From assembly GCA_964408735.1 (NCBI GenBank), contig CAYPAX010000003.1, forward strand, positions 13,981 to 77,980: 64,000 nucleotides of DNA, given 5' to 3'. Source of the DNA: UBA7887 sp964408735 (GTDB lineage: Bacteria > Pseudomonadota > Alphaproteobacteria > UBA7887). Shown piece by piece: positions 25,735 through 34,860 of the stretch; the stretch's first letter is position 1; every line of letters begins with the position of its first letter. Below the pieces are notes generated by a model. That model ran no database searches. It saw nothing but the letters and a program-made list of their open reading frames with translations, and was not told where the DNA came from. Made by a program: the position numbers and the translations under genes.

Positions 25735-26631
25735 ATGGCAAGCCACGCGACAGGCGACGGCGGCATTCCGCCACGGGATGCGGGGAAACGCGGGCTGACG
25801 CGCATCATGACGCTCGGCGGCGCCTACGGCACACGCAACTACACGGTCCACGGCCTGCGCGCGCAAAAGGGCAAGCGGGTGCTGGTCGAGACCCTGCCGT
25901 TCTCGCCCGAGGAGGCGGCGGCGGCCGAAGAAGCCGGCATCGACACCATGAAGGCGCGCTTCGACCCGACGCAGCCCCAGCTCAGCGCCGCCGTGCGCCA
26001 GGCGGCGCCCAACACCTTCATGGCCTTTTCCGTGGCTTTGGTCGCTGCGGCCAGCCCGGAAGAGGCGGTGCGCCTCGGCTACGACGCCATGGCGCTCGGT
26101 GCTGACGCCATCATGTGCCAGTGGAGCCCGCGCTTCATCGAGGCGGCAGCGGAAGCGGGCATTCCCGTCCAAGGCCATGCCGGCCTGGTGCCGCGCCGCA
26201 GCACCTGGACGGGAGGCTTGCGCGCCGTCGGCAAGACGCTGGACGAAGCCAAGTGGGTCTACGACCAGATCAAGGCACTGGAGAATGCCGGCGCCTATGC
26301 GGTCGAGGTCGAGGTCATTCCCGAGGCACTGCTTAGGGAGATAAGCAAGCGCACGACGCTGATGACCTCGTCGATCGGGGCGGGCAGCGGCGGCGACATC
26401 CAGTTTCTCTTCGCCGACGACATTCTCGGCAACAATGCGCCGCCCTATCCGCGCCACTCGAAGCAGTACCGAAACCTCTACAAGATGAAGCAGGAGATGC
26501 AGGCCGAGCGCGTGGCGGGCTTCAGCGAATTCGTCGCCGACGTCCGCGACGGCAGCTTCCCCGCCCGCGAACACGTCATCGAGGCCGACGATGCAGTGAT
26601 CGAGGCGTTCGTCGAGGCTGTCGACAGGTAA
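25735..26631 (+). CDS. Divergent PanB-like (ketopantoate hydroxymethyltransferase family) protein
   Basis: 298 residues from ATG with GAGGGAGA upstream. The C-terminal two thirds follow PanB: GHAGLVPRR (GHxGLTPQ in PanB), AYAVEVEVIPEAL, SSIGAGSGGD (IGIGAG in PanB), DDILG, and the closing FSEFVADVRDGSFPAREH. The N-terminal third lacks the TAYD motif and the GDSLGM metal-binding Asp motif of true PanB, having GGAYGTRNY instead. It may be a different (pyruvate/PEP-mutase-like TIM barrel) enzyme recruited from PanB. Stand-alone transcription unit. Confidence 0.75.
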   Translation: MASHATGDGGIPPRDAGKRGLTRIMTLGGAYGTRNYTVHGLRAQKGKRVLVETLPFSPEEAAAAEEAGIDTMKARFDPTQPQLSAAVRQAAPNTFMAFSVALVAAASPEEAVRLGYDAMALGADAIMCQWSPRFIEAAAEAGIPVQGHAGLVPRRSTWTGGLRAVGKTLDEAKWVYDQIKALENAGAYAVEVEVIPEALLREISKRTTLMTSSIGAGSGGDIQFLFADDILGNNAPPYPRHSKQYRNLYKMKQEMQAERVAGFSEFVADVRDGSFPAREHVIEADDAVIEAFVEAVDR

Positions 26632-26676
26632 TCGCCCCACTCGCGTACCATCGAGTCCGGGCGCTTTCTGCGAGAG

Positions 26677-26707
26677 GTGACTCCCCAAGATGTGAGGGGA
26701 TAGTCAC
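26677..26707. terminator. Hairpin downstream of the PanB-like gene
   Basis: A stem formed by gtgactcccc (26677-26686) and gggg-at-agtcac (26696-26707) with a two-base bulge follows the PanB-like stop by 45 bases. There is no clear T-run, so termination is possible but unproven. Confidence 0.35.
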
Positions 26708-26714
26708 AACCAGA

Positions 26715-26740
26715 GGGGACAGTTTTATAAAACTGTCCCC
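26715..26740. repeat. Perfect 26-nt palindrome
   Basis: The bases ggggacagttttataaaactgtcccc form a perfect self-complementary palindrome of 26 nt, 48 bases before the cyclase start codon. Such GGGGACAG...CTGTCCCC palindromes recur in many proteobacterial genomes as dispersed short repeats, often near mobile-element remnants. It could also act as an operator for a dimeric regulator of the cyclase gene. Confidence 0.7.
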
Positions 26741-26787
26741 GTTCCTTTAGTGTAATCTCCCTACGCACTTGAGGGGGAGCCGGCACC

Positions 26788-29700
26788 ATGACTGCTGAGG
26801 AATCCGGGGGGATCAGGGCGTGGCTTGACGCGCATGGATTGTCGCAGCACACGCAAGCTTTCGAGGCCCAGGAGATCGACCTTGAGGCGTTGCCCGAGCT
26901 CACCGACGACGACCTCAAGGAGATGGGGCTTGCCATCGGCCCCCGGCGCAAGCTTCTCAAGGCCATTCGCGAGAGCGGTACCGACGCACCAGTGGTCCAG
27001 CCGCGCGAGGCCGAGCGCCGCCAGATCACGGTGATGTTCTGCGACCTGGTGGGCTCGACGGCACTCTCCGAAAAGCTCGACCCGGAAGACCTGCGCGGCC
27101 TCATGCAGCGATACCAGCAGGCTGCCGGCGCGGTCATCGAGCGCTACGGCGGCCACGTCGCGCAATATCTCGGCGATGGCCTGATGACCTATTTCGGCTG
27201 GCCGCAAGCGCATGAGGACGATCCGGAGCGGGCGGCGAGGGCGAGCCTCGATATCGTCGAGGCCGTGAATGCCATGGATCTTCAGGTGCGCATCGGCATT
27301 GCCACGGGCCCGGTGGTCGTCGGCGAGACCGGTGGCGGTGATGCCAGTGTGCCGAAGCTCGCGGTGGGCGAAACGCCGAACCTGGCCGCACGGCTGCAAG
27401 GGTTGGCGGGGGCGGACCAGATCGTCGTCGGCGCGTCGACCCGACGCTTGCTCGGCGGCACCTTCGAGCTGGTCGATATGGGCGAACAAGCCCTCAAGGG
27501 CATCGTCGAGCCGGTGCTGGCGCATCGCATTGAGGGGCTCGCTGCCACCGAGGGCCGCTTCGAGGCCCAGCACCAGCACCTGACGCCACTGGTCGGGCGT
27601 GAAGCCGAGATGGCCATGGTCACGGCCCGCTGGGAGCAGGCAAAGGCCGGCGAGGGCCAGGTCATCGTGCTCGGCGGCGAGCCAGGCATCGGCAAGAGCC
27701 GCATCACCCAGGCGCTGAGGGAGCGCTTGGCAGACGAACCACACATGCGCCTGCGCTACCAGTGCAGCCCGTATCACACCAACTCCGCCCTGCACCCGAT
27801 CATGGAGCAGATCGAGCGCGCTGCCGGCTTCCAGCGTGACGACGCACCGGACAACAAGCTCGACAAGCTGGAACGGCTCTTTCCGGATGGCGCGGGCCGC
27901 GCGCTCCTTGCCTCTCTGTTGTCGCTGCCCGTCGAGCGCTACCCGGCGCTGGCGATGAGCCCGCAGAAGCAGAAAGAGGAGACCCTGCGGACGCTGGCAG
28001 CGCAGGTAACGACTCTGGCCGCGGAACAACCCGTGCTGCTGATCTTCGAGGACGCTCACTGGATCGACCCCACGAGCCAGGAGCTGCTGGACCTGGTGGT
28101 GCCGTTGGTCGCCGCACACCATGTGCTGGCCGTCATCAGCCATCGCCCCGAGTACCAACCGCCCTGGCTGGGCCAGGGCCATGTTGCGCCACTGGCGCTG
28201 ACCCGCCTCGGCCGAGCGGACGCCGCGGCCATGGTCGCGCGCGTCTCCGACACGCCGCTTCCCGATGAGGTGCTCGACCAGATCGTCGCCAAGACCGACG
28301 GTGTGCCGTTGTTCGTCGAAGAGCTGACGAAGACGGTTATCGAGGGCGGCGCCGAGACGGCCAACGCCATTCCGGAGACGCTGCAAGATTCGTTGATGGC
28401 GCGGCTGGACCGTCTCAGTCCGGTGAAGGAAGTGGCCCAGATCGGTGCCTGTTTTGGCCGTCAGTTTTCCCATGAGCTGCTTGCCGCCGTCTCGCCGCTT
28501 GGGGACAACGAGCTGGGCGAAGCGCTGCAACAGCTACTCAATAGTGAGCTTATTCACCGCTCCGGTGACCACTACGCCTTCAAGCACGCCCTGGTCCAGG
28601 ACGCGGCCTACAACAGTCTGCTCAAGAGCCGCCGCCAGCAGCTGCACACGAAAATTGCCGAAGCGTTGATCGAGAACAGCCCGGCAATCGCCGAGACCGA
28701 ACCCGAGGTTCTGGCGCATCATTATACCCAAGCGGATCTGACCGTGGAGGCGATCCCGCATTGGCTTGCCGCCGGCCAGAACGCCATCGCCCGGCTTGCC
28801 CTCGTGGAGGCGATATCCCATTGTTCGTCCGCGTTGGAACTGGTGTTGGCCGAGCCGCCTTCGAAACCGAGCGATCGCATGGAAATCGCGGCACGCGCAG
28901 CGCTCGGTACAGCTCACATGGCATTGCGGGGATGGCAGGCGATCGAGGTGCGAGACACTCTTGCCCCGGCATGGGAATTGATGAGGACTACGCCGACCGA
29001 CGTCAGCGCCAGCTCCCTCGGCTGGCTACTTTGCATGCAGGCGTGCACAACCGCACAAATCGACGAATCGCTGCGCTGGGTCCAGGAAATATTTGATGCG
29101 CGCTCGTGGTCTTCGGATCCGGATTTGGAAATCGTCGGTCATATGAGCGGTATCGTGTGCGAATTTTGGCATCCTGACTTCGCCGCCGTGATTGCGCATG
29201 GCGATCGTATCCATGATTTGTATGATGCTGATCGGCATGCTCATCTGGTGACAGTCACCAATCACGATCCACTTTCCATTGCCGGAATATATGTCAGTTT
29301 TGCTCTTTGGATGCTGGGCTATCCGGACCAAGCGCGCAAAGTAGCGGGCGAGAAGGATTTACATGCCGACCGTGTCGGCCATCCCTTCGATAGGGCGTTC
29401 GTCCGAGCGACCGGCGCTGCTGCCTACGCTTATCTGAAAGACGCGGAAAAAATTATCGAGGCACACAATATATGTCGGAGAATCTCGGATGATAACGGAA
29501 TTCCGTTCTTAAGAGATGTCGTCTCTCATATATTTATGTGCACTGCACATACTATCTCGGAGAACTTTGAAGAGGCATTGAACTCTGCAGACATCATCCT
29601 AAACGGCTGGAATCTCAGCGGGTTGCGCCTGGCTGTTCCGATGTTTCATTGCCAAAGATCGGAGGCGCTCATACTCCGTGGGTGCGCCACCGAGGCAGTG

Positions 29701-30030
29701 TTGCTTCTCCGCCAGGCTGTTGATCTGATTGAAACGAGAAATGATAGAGCGCACGAGCCGGAAGTATACCGTCTGCTCGGTGTCGCCCTAAGCCAGACGC
29801 AAGAGCCTGGCGCCGAGGACGCCCTGACAAAGGCGATCACGCTGGCGCAAAGTCAAAATGCAAAAGGCTGGGAACTCCGCGCCGCCACCTCCCTCGCACG
29901 CCTCCGGCAGTCCCAAGGCAAGGCGCAGGAAGCCCATGACCTGCTCGCCCCCGTCTATGGCTGGTTCACCGAAGGCTTCGACACGCCCGACCTCAAGGAC
30001 GCCAAGGCCCTGCTGGCGGAACTCGCCTAA
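26788..30030 (+). CDS. SAM - class III cyclase - AAA ATPase - TPR signalling protein
   Basis: 1080 residues. A SAM domain (about 5-62, AWLDAHGLSQHTQAFEAQEI) precedes a class III nucleotidyl cyclase domain (about 75-255) with metal Asp residues in MFCDLVGST and LGDGLMTYF and the NLAARLQGLA helix. Next is an AAA/NB-ARC-like ATPase with Walker A GGEPGIGKSR (about 292-301) and a Walker-B-like LLIFEDAHW. A long C-terminal TPR-like alpha-solenoid (about 600-1080) ends the protein. This is the LuxR/AfsR-like cyclase architecture typical of Rhizobiales and Rhodospirillales. GAGGGGGAG precedes the start. The segment coding for about residues 770-1010 is visibly more AT-rich than its flanks. Confidence 0.9.
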   Translation: MTAEESGGIRAWLDAHGLSQHTQAFEAQEIDLEALPELTDDDLKEMGLAIGPRRKLLKAIRESGTDAPVVQPREAERRQITVMFCDLVGSTALSEKLDPEDLRGLMQRYQQAAGAVIERYGGHVAQYLGDGLMTYFGWPQAHEDDPERAARASLDIVEAVNAMDLQVRIGIATGPVVVGETGGGDASVPKLAVGETPNLAARLQGLAGADQIVVGASTRRLLGGTFELVDMGEQALKGIVEPVLAHRIEGLAATEGRFEAQHQHLTPLVGREAEMAMVTARWEQAKAGEGQVIVLGGEPGIGKSRITQALRERLADEPHMRLRYQCSPYHTNSALHPIMEQIERAAGFQRDDAPDNKLDKLERLFPDGAGRALLASLLSLPVERYPALAMSPQKQKEETLRTLAAQVTTLAAEQPVLLIFEDAHWIDPTSQELLDLVVPLVAAHHVLAVISHRPEYQPPWLGQGHVAPLALTRLGRADAAAMVARVSDTPLPDEVLDQIVAKTDGVPLFVEELTKTVIEGGAETANAIPETLQDSLMARLDRLSPVKEVAQIGACFGRQFSHELLAAVSPLGDNELGEALQQLLNSELIHRSGDHYAFKHALVQDAAYNSLLKSRRQQLHTKIAEALIENSPAIAETEPEVLAHHYTQADLTVEAIPHWLAAGQNAIARLALVEAISHCSSALELVLAEPPSKPSDRMEIAARAALGTAHMALRGWQAIEVRDTLAPAWELMRTTPTDVSASSLGWLLCMQACTTAQIDESLRWVQEIFDARSWSSDPDLEIVGHMSGIVCEFWHPDFAAVIAHGDRIHDLYDADRHAHLVTVTNHDPLSIAGIYVSFALWMLGYPDQARKVAGEKDLHADRVGHPFDRAFVRATGAAAYAYLKDAEKIIEAHNICRRISDDNGIPFLRDVVSHIFMCTAHTISENFEEALNSADIILNGWNLSGLRLAVPMFHCQRSEALILRGCATEAVLLLRQAVDLIETRNDRAHEPEVYRLLGVALSQTQEPGAEDALTKAITLAQSQNAKGWELRAATSLARLRQSQGKAQEAHDLLAPVYGWFTEGFDTPDLKDAKALLAELA

Positions 30031-31787
30031 CCCTCGTCCGGAATATCGACGCCGATCTTGCGCAGGCCGTCGTAGAGGGGGGTCTTCATCTCTTCCGGAG
30101 CGTTGGGATAGGCGGCGGCCAGGTGTGCCACCGTGAAGCCCGGCTGTGCGGCCATGAGCTTCGCCATGGCCGCCTTGGCCTCGTCGAGGCGGTCGAGGTG
30201 GGCCAGAGTGCAGGCGTGGAAAAGGTGCATGAGGGGCTGGACCGTGGGCCGGCGCACAGCCTTCTTCAGCCAATCATTGGCCGCCTCGGCATCGCCGAGC
30301 ACGAGCTGGGATACTCCCGACCAGCCCTCGAAGGCCCATATTTGCGGGTCGTGCGGGCTGAGCCGCATGGCGAGTTCGAAATCCGCCAACGCCCGGTGCC
30401 ACTCGCCGAGAAAGGCCAGCGCCTCGCCACGCACGAAATGACCCAGGGCGAGGCTCGGGTTGAGCGCCAGCGCCGTCTCGCATTCGTCAAGGGCCTGGGC
30501 ATGGTCGCCGGTGATCAGGCCGATGCGCGCAAGTGTCAGATGGGCGCCGGCATCGCGATCGTCGAGCGTCAGCGAGGCGTTGGCCGACGCGGTCGCCGCC
30601 GCGATGGCGGCCGGGATGTCGTCGGTGTAGGCGAACATCACCGCCCAGATATCGGTCAGGGCAAGCGCGGCGTGGCCCGGGGCGAAGGCGGGGTCCATGG
30701 CAATGGCGCGCTCGAACAGACGCCGCGCCGCGGCGTGTTCGTCGGGCGTATGGCGGTAGAGGTGCCAGAGGCCCTGCTGATAGGCGTCCCAGGCGTTGAG
30801 ATCGCCGGTGCGCTTGGCGTGGGCACGCTGGCGCTCGGCGGCGCCGAGCTTGGGCTCGATGGCGAGCACGATGGTTTCGGTGATCTCGTCCTGCAGGGCG
30901 AAGATGTCGTCGAGCTCGCGGTCGTAGCGCTCGGCCCAGATGTGGCCGGCGCCCTCGGCCTCGATGAGCTGGGCGGTCACCCGCACGCGGTTGCCGGCGC
31001 GGCGTACGCTGCCTTCGAGCACATAGCGCACGCCAAGCTCGCGCCCGACCTGTGCGACGTCCACGGCCTGGCCCTTGTAGGTGAAGGTGGAGTTGCGCGC
31101 GATCACCGTCAGCCAGCGATAGCGCGAGAGTGCGGTGATGATGTCCTCGGTGATGCCGTCAGAGAAATATTCCTGGTCCTCTTCGCGGCTCATATTGTCG
31201 AAGGGCAGGACGGCGATGGAGGAGCGTTCGGCGGCCTGCACTTCCGGCGCCGCTTCGCCCGCGATCTCCAGCCGATAGGCATGCACCGGTTCGGCGACGT
31301 TCTTCACCGCATGCTCGCCGGCATCGACGAAGGCGAGGTCGGCGTCGCCGCGCACCTGGCGCCAGGCGTCTTCCGACAGCATCACGCCGCCCGGGGCTGC
31401 CAGCCCCTCGAGGCGCGCGGCGACGTTGACGCCGTCGCCATAGACCGTACCGTCCGCGGCCTCGTGGATGTCGCCGAGATTGATGCCGATGCGAAAGCGC
31501 ATGCGCCGCGCTTCGTCCAGCGCCTCGTTGCGCCCGGCGATCTCGCTTTGGGCATCGGCCGCGGCTCCAACCGCGCCTGCGGTGCTGGGAAAGACCGCCA
31601 GCACGCTGTCGCCCGCCATGTCGACCACGCGCCCGCCATTGGCCTCTATGCGCTGGCGGAAGACCTCGCGGCAGGCGGTAAGTGCGGCGATGGTGGCCGG
31701 CGCATCGTCGGCCATCAGCCGGGTATAGCCCGCAACATCCGCCGCCAATATCGCCGCCAGGCGCTGCGTGACGCCTTGCTCGGTCAT
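30027..31787 (-). CDS. Class III cyclase with TolB-like and TPR domains
   Basis: 586 residues from an ATG overlapping the stop of the upstream TIGR03084 gene (ATGA). The cyclase domain (about 5-170) has AADVAGYTRLM, MAGDSVLAVF and GDGVNVAARLEGL. A TolB-N-like domain follows (about 190-310, SIAVLPFDNMSREEDQEYFSDGI...RYVLEGSVRR) and then TPR repeats to the end. The protein is probably soluble and cytosolic; no membrane helix is seen. It converges with the large cyclase gene at 30030 by four bases. The paralogue at 35169 shares the first two domains. Confidence 0.9.
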   Translation of the reverse strand: MTEQGVTQRLAAILAADVAGYTRLMADDAPATIAALTACREVFRQRIEANGGRVVDMAGDSVLAVFPSTAGAVGAAADAQSEIAGRNEALDEARRMRFRIGINLGDIHEAADGTVYGDGVNVAARLEGLAAPGGVMLSEDAWRQVRGDADLAFVDAGEHAVKNVAEPVHAYRLEIAGEAAPEVQAAERSSIAVLPFDNMSREEDQEYFSDGITEDIITALSRYRWLTVIARNSTFTYKGQAVDVAQVGRELGVRYVLEGSVRRAGNRVRVTAQLIEAEGAGHIWAERYDRELDDIFALQDEITETIVLAIEPKLGAAERQRAHAKRTGDLNAWDAYQQGLWHLYRHTPDEHAAARRLFERAIAMDPAFAPGHAALALTDIWAVMFAYTDDIPAAIAAATASANASLTLDDRDAGAHLTLARIGLITGDHAQALDECETALALNPSLALGHFVRGEALAFLGEWHRALADFELAMRLSPHDPQIWAFEGWSGVSQLVLGDAEAANDWLKKAVRRPTVQPLMHLFHACTLAHLDRLDEAKAAMAKLMAAQPGFTVAHLAAAYPNAPEEMKTPLYDGLRKIGVDIPDEG

Positions 31788-32575
31788 GCCGTCCTGCGTG
31801 TCCCCGGTGCGGGCGGGTCCTGGGCTGCGCCGGCGAAGCACTGGGCCTTGGCCATCCAGGCCGTGGCGTTGGGGCCGGTAACGCTGAGCTTGGTGTCGGC
31901 GATATTGCGGGTTTGCGTGACCACCTGGCAGAACTCCTCCGCCAGGCCCTCGATGCGCTCTGCCCCATTGTCCTCGCCATAGACCCACTCGGCGCCCGAC
32001 GGCCCGGTGAGGATGAGCTGGGGCAGTGGCCCCGGCGCCTCCACGCCGCGGTTGGCGAAGGTCCAGACATAGGTGTTGAGGCCGAGCTGCACGATGTTGC
32101 GGATGCGGTCGGCGTTCTGCCGCACGATGCCCTGTTGGTCGTAGATCGCCTGGCCGTGGGCCCAGGTCTCCATCAGTCGCGCGGTGATCGACGACAGCGC
32201 GCTCATGTCCGGCCCGGCCCATTTGACACGCTGTTTGGGGTCTGCCGCGGCAAAGCCGTCCGCCACCTCGTCATAGGTCTGGCGCCACGCCTGCAACAGC
32301 GCGTCGCCCGCCAGGCCGTCCAGCCAGTCGGTCTCGAAGGCCGGCAGGCCGCCGTCTTGTACCCGCGCCATCGCGGCCGCTATGAACTCTCCGAAAGCGG
32401 GCGTGTCGGCCACGGACTGGTGCGCCGCCCAGTTCCAGACATGCAAGTGGCGGATGATGGCGGTGGGCGTCCAGCCCTTGAAGGCGGTCGCCGCCTCCAT
32501 ATCCTCCGCCCCAAGCCCCGACACCACGTCGTACAAGGCGTCGCTTTCGTCACGGAAGTCCTGAGCCTGTTGCAT
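31784..32575 (-). CDS. TIGR03084-family (DinB/MDMPI-like) metal-binding protein
   Basis: 263 residues. The N-terminal four-helix bundle of the DinB/mycothiol-maleylpyruvate isomerase type (FKGWTPTAIIRHLHVWNWAA, His ligands at about 43-45; LMETWAHGQAI, His at about 140) supports metal binding. TIGR03084 proteins are of unknown function and are common in actinobacteria and alphaproteobacteria. Here it is co-transcribed with the TolB-type cyclase through an ATGA overlap and is divergent from the AtuA-like gene, with 86 bases between. Confidence 0.85.
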   Translation of the reverse strand: MQQAQDFRDESDALYDVVSGLGAEDMEAATAFKGWTPTAIIRHLHVWNWAAHQSVADTPAFGEFIAAAMARVQDGGLPAFETDWLDGLAGDALLQAWRQTYDEVADGFAAADPKQRVKWAGPDMSALSSITARLMETWAHGQAIYDQQGIVRQNADRIRNIVQLGLNTYVWTFANRGVEAPGPLPQLILTGPSGAEWVYGEDNGAERIEGLAEEFCQVVTQTRNIADTKLSVTGPNATAWMAKAQCFAGAAQDPPAPGTRRTA

Positions 32576-32661
32576 TGCCGAGCTCTCCTGTCATGGCGAT
32601 GGGCCGCGCACAATAGCATGCTAGAGTGGGCGGCGAAGCGCGACAGGCAAAGGAATCGGCC

Positions 32662-34443
32662 ATGAAGAGCATGAGGATCGGCGGCGCCAGCGGCTATTGG
32701 GGCGAATCCGACATGGCCGTGCCGCAATTGCTCGAGGCCGGCGGGCTGGATGTCATCGTTTTCGACTATCTCGCCGAGATCACCATGTCGATCATGGCCC
32801 GCGCCCGCCAGAAGGACCCGGCCAAGGGCTATGCCACGGACTTCGTGACGGACGCCATGGCGCCGCACCTGAAGGAGATCGCGCGCCAGGGAGTGAAGAT
32901 CATCTCCAATGCCGGCGGCGTGAACCCGCAAGCCTGCGGCGAGGCGGTGCGAGCGCTGATCGGCGAGGCAGGCCTGGACCTCAGCGTCGCGGTGGTGCTC
33001 GGCGACGACCTTTCGCCAAGGGCCGGCGAGTTTACAGGCGCGACGGAGATGTTTTCCGGCGACGCCTTCCCAGATCCCGACAGCCTGGCCAGCATCAACG
33101 CCTATCTCGGCGCCTTCCCCATCGCCGCGGCGTTGGCGGAGGGGGCGGACATCGTCATCACCGGGCGCTGCGTCGACAGCGCCGTGACGCTCGGCGCCTG
33201 CATCCACGCTTTCGGCTGGGCCCGCGACGACTGGGACAAGCTCGCGGCAGGCTCGCTGGCCGGGCACATCCTCGAATGCGGCCCCCAGGCGACGGGCGGC
33301 AACCACACCGACTGGGAGAGCGTCGCCCAGACCCTCGCCGATGTCGGCTATCCCATCGTCGCGGTGGCCGCGGACGGCGGCTTCACGGTCTCCAAGCCCG
33401 AGGGCTCGGGCGGCGCGGTGACCGTGGGCACGGTCGGCGAGCAGATGCTCTACGAGATCGGCGACCCGCAAGCCTACCTGCTGCCCGACGTGGTCTGCGA
33501 TTTCTCTGCCGTCACCTTGCACCAGGCGGCCCCGGACCAGGTGCGCGTGGCAGGCGCCATAGGGCGGGCGGCGACAGATTGGTACAAGGTCTCGGCCACC
33601 TATGCCGACGGTTTCCGCGCCGGCGCGGTGTGGTTCTTCTATGGCGAGGAAGCCGGCGCCAAGGCGCGCAGCTTCGCCGAGACCGCCATAGCGCGAGCAA
33701 AACGAAAGTTACGCAACCATAATGCCCCCGACTTCGACGAGACCCTGGTCGAGGTCATCGGCGACGAAAGCCACTACGGCGCCGAGGCCAGGGTCCAGGG
33801 CTCCCGCGAGGTGGCAGTGAAGATCGCCGCCCGCCACCGCGACGCCCGCGCCTGCGCCATGCTGCTCAAGGAGATCACCGGGCTCGGGCTGTCCGCGCCG
33901 CCGGGGCTGTCGGGCTTCGCCGGCGCCCGCTCGCGGCCCTCGCCGGTGGTGCGCCTGTTCTCGATGCTGGTGGCCAAGGAGACGCTGGCGCCGTCGCTGG
34001 TCATCGACGGCAAGGCTATCGCCCTCGACGCGGAAGGCGGCACGCCCTTCGACGAAGCCGCCATCCCGCGCCCCGCGCCACCAATTTGCGGCGCCGCGGA
34101 GGATCTCGTCGAGGTGCCGCTGATCACCCTCGCCTTCGCGCGCTCGGGCGACAAGGGCAACAAGGCCAATATCGGGGTGCTGCCGCGCCAGCCGGACTAC
34201 GCGCCGTGGATCTGGGCGGCGCTGACCGAGCAAGAGGTCGCCCGCCGCTTCGCCCATTTCCTCGAAGGCGGCGTGCAGCGCTGGTACCTGCCCGGCACGG
34301 GTGCGATAAACTTCCTGCTCGACAACGTGCTCGGCGGCGGCGGCATCGCTTCGCTGCGCAACGATCCGCAAGCCAAGGGCTATTCGCAAATCCTGCTGCA
34401 GACGCCCATCCCGGTGCCGCGGGCGCTCCTTCCTGCCACCTGA
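32662..34443 (+). CDS. AtuA-like (acyclic terpene utilisation, DUF1446) protein
   Basis: 593 residues. The N-terminal DUF1446 domain (about 3-440) begins with RIGGASGYWGESDMAVPQLL and contains GVKIISNAGGVNP and VITGRCVDSAVTLG, all conserved in AtuA. The C-terminal about 110 residues (LAFARSGDKGNKANIGV...) are the AtuA-like ferredoxin-fold domain often encoded separately; here both are fused. AtuA is required for citronellol/geraniol catabolism, but many homologues sit in other acyl-CoA pathways and no other atu gene is present. AAGGAA precedes the ATG. Confidence 0.88.
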   Translation: MKSMRIGGASGYWGESDMAVPQLLEAGGLDVIVFDYLAEITMSIMARARQKDPAKGYATDFVTDAMAPHLKEIARQGVKIISNAGGVNPQACGEAVRALIGEAGLDLSVAVVLGDDLSPRAGEFTGATEMFSGDAFPDPDSLASINAYLGAFPIAAALAEGADIVITGRCVDSAVTLGACIHAFGWARDDWDKLAAGSLAGHILECGPQATGGNHTDWESVAQTLADVGYPIVAVAADGGFTVSKPEGSGGAVTVGTVGEQMLYEIGDPQAYLLPDVVCDFSAVTLHQAAPDQVRVAGAIGRAATDWYKVSATYADGFRAGAVWFFYGEEAGAKARSFAETAIARAKRKLRNHNAPDFDETLVEVIGDESHYGAEARVQGSREVAVKIAARHRDARACAMLLKEITGLGLSAPPGLSGFAGARSRPSPVVRLFSMLVAKETLAPSLVIDGKAIALDAEGGTPFDEAAIPRPAPPICGAAEDLVEVPLITLAFARSGDKGNKANIGVLPRQPDYAPWIWAALTEQEVARRFAHFLEGGVQRWYLPGTGAINFLLDNVLGGGGIASLRNDPQAKGYSQILLQTPIPVPRALLPAT

Positions 34444-34461
34444 GCACACCGCGCCTTGAGC

Positions 34462-34572
34462 CGATGGTTGCCATTCAACATATCCGTCAGTGCTGTCAAG
34501 GGTCCTGACCGGCCTTCACCCGGCGCATCGCGCCCTTGACAGCGCTGGCGGATATGCCACTGCTCACCATCG
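34462..34572. repeat. Palindromic repeat element
   Basis: Inverted arms: catatccgtcagtgctgtcaaggg-type on the left (about 34479-34502) and its complement with two mismatches on the right (about 34533-34556), with weaker pairing outward to cgatgg/ccatcg at 34462 and 34572. The loop is about 30 bases and is itself GC-rich. It has no coding capacity and lies directly beside the remnant of a restriction gene, as miniature elements often do. Confidence 0.75.
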
Positions 34573-34578
34573 CACCCC

Positions 34579-34860
34579 TCACGCCCCATAAAGGTGGCGC
34601 TGAAAGCCGATGAAGGCATCCCTGATCCGGGGCACGCCACCCAGCTCGTCCGCCGCATCGCCCACGGCCTGGTGCTTCAGCGCCAGCAGATGGGGGAGTT
34701 TCGCCTGGTCCAGCTCGCCAACGCCTTCGCTGACGTATTGCGCGAGCACGAAATCGAGGAAGGCCTGCAGCCTGTCGTCATTGAGCGTGCTGTTGCGGTC
34801 CTGCGAAAAGCCGGTGTGCCCGAGGGCGACGAATGACGGCCTCGGGTCAAGTTTCCCCAT
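34579..34860 (-). pseudogene. C-terminal remnant of a type I restriction enzyme R subunit (EcoEI-type HsdR)
   Basis: An isolated 93-codon frame whose residues 31-93 (FLDFVLAQYVSEGVGELDQ, AKLPHLLALKHQAV, IRDAFIGFQRHLY) match the C-terminal EcoEI_R_C domain of HsdR. It ends with a natural stop. The about 700 upstream residues that should carry the nuclease and helicase domains are absent. It is therefore a decayed fragment. It begins seven bases from the palindromic repeat and marks the remains of a lost restriction-modification locus. Confidence 0.65.
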
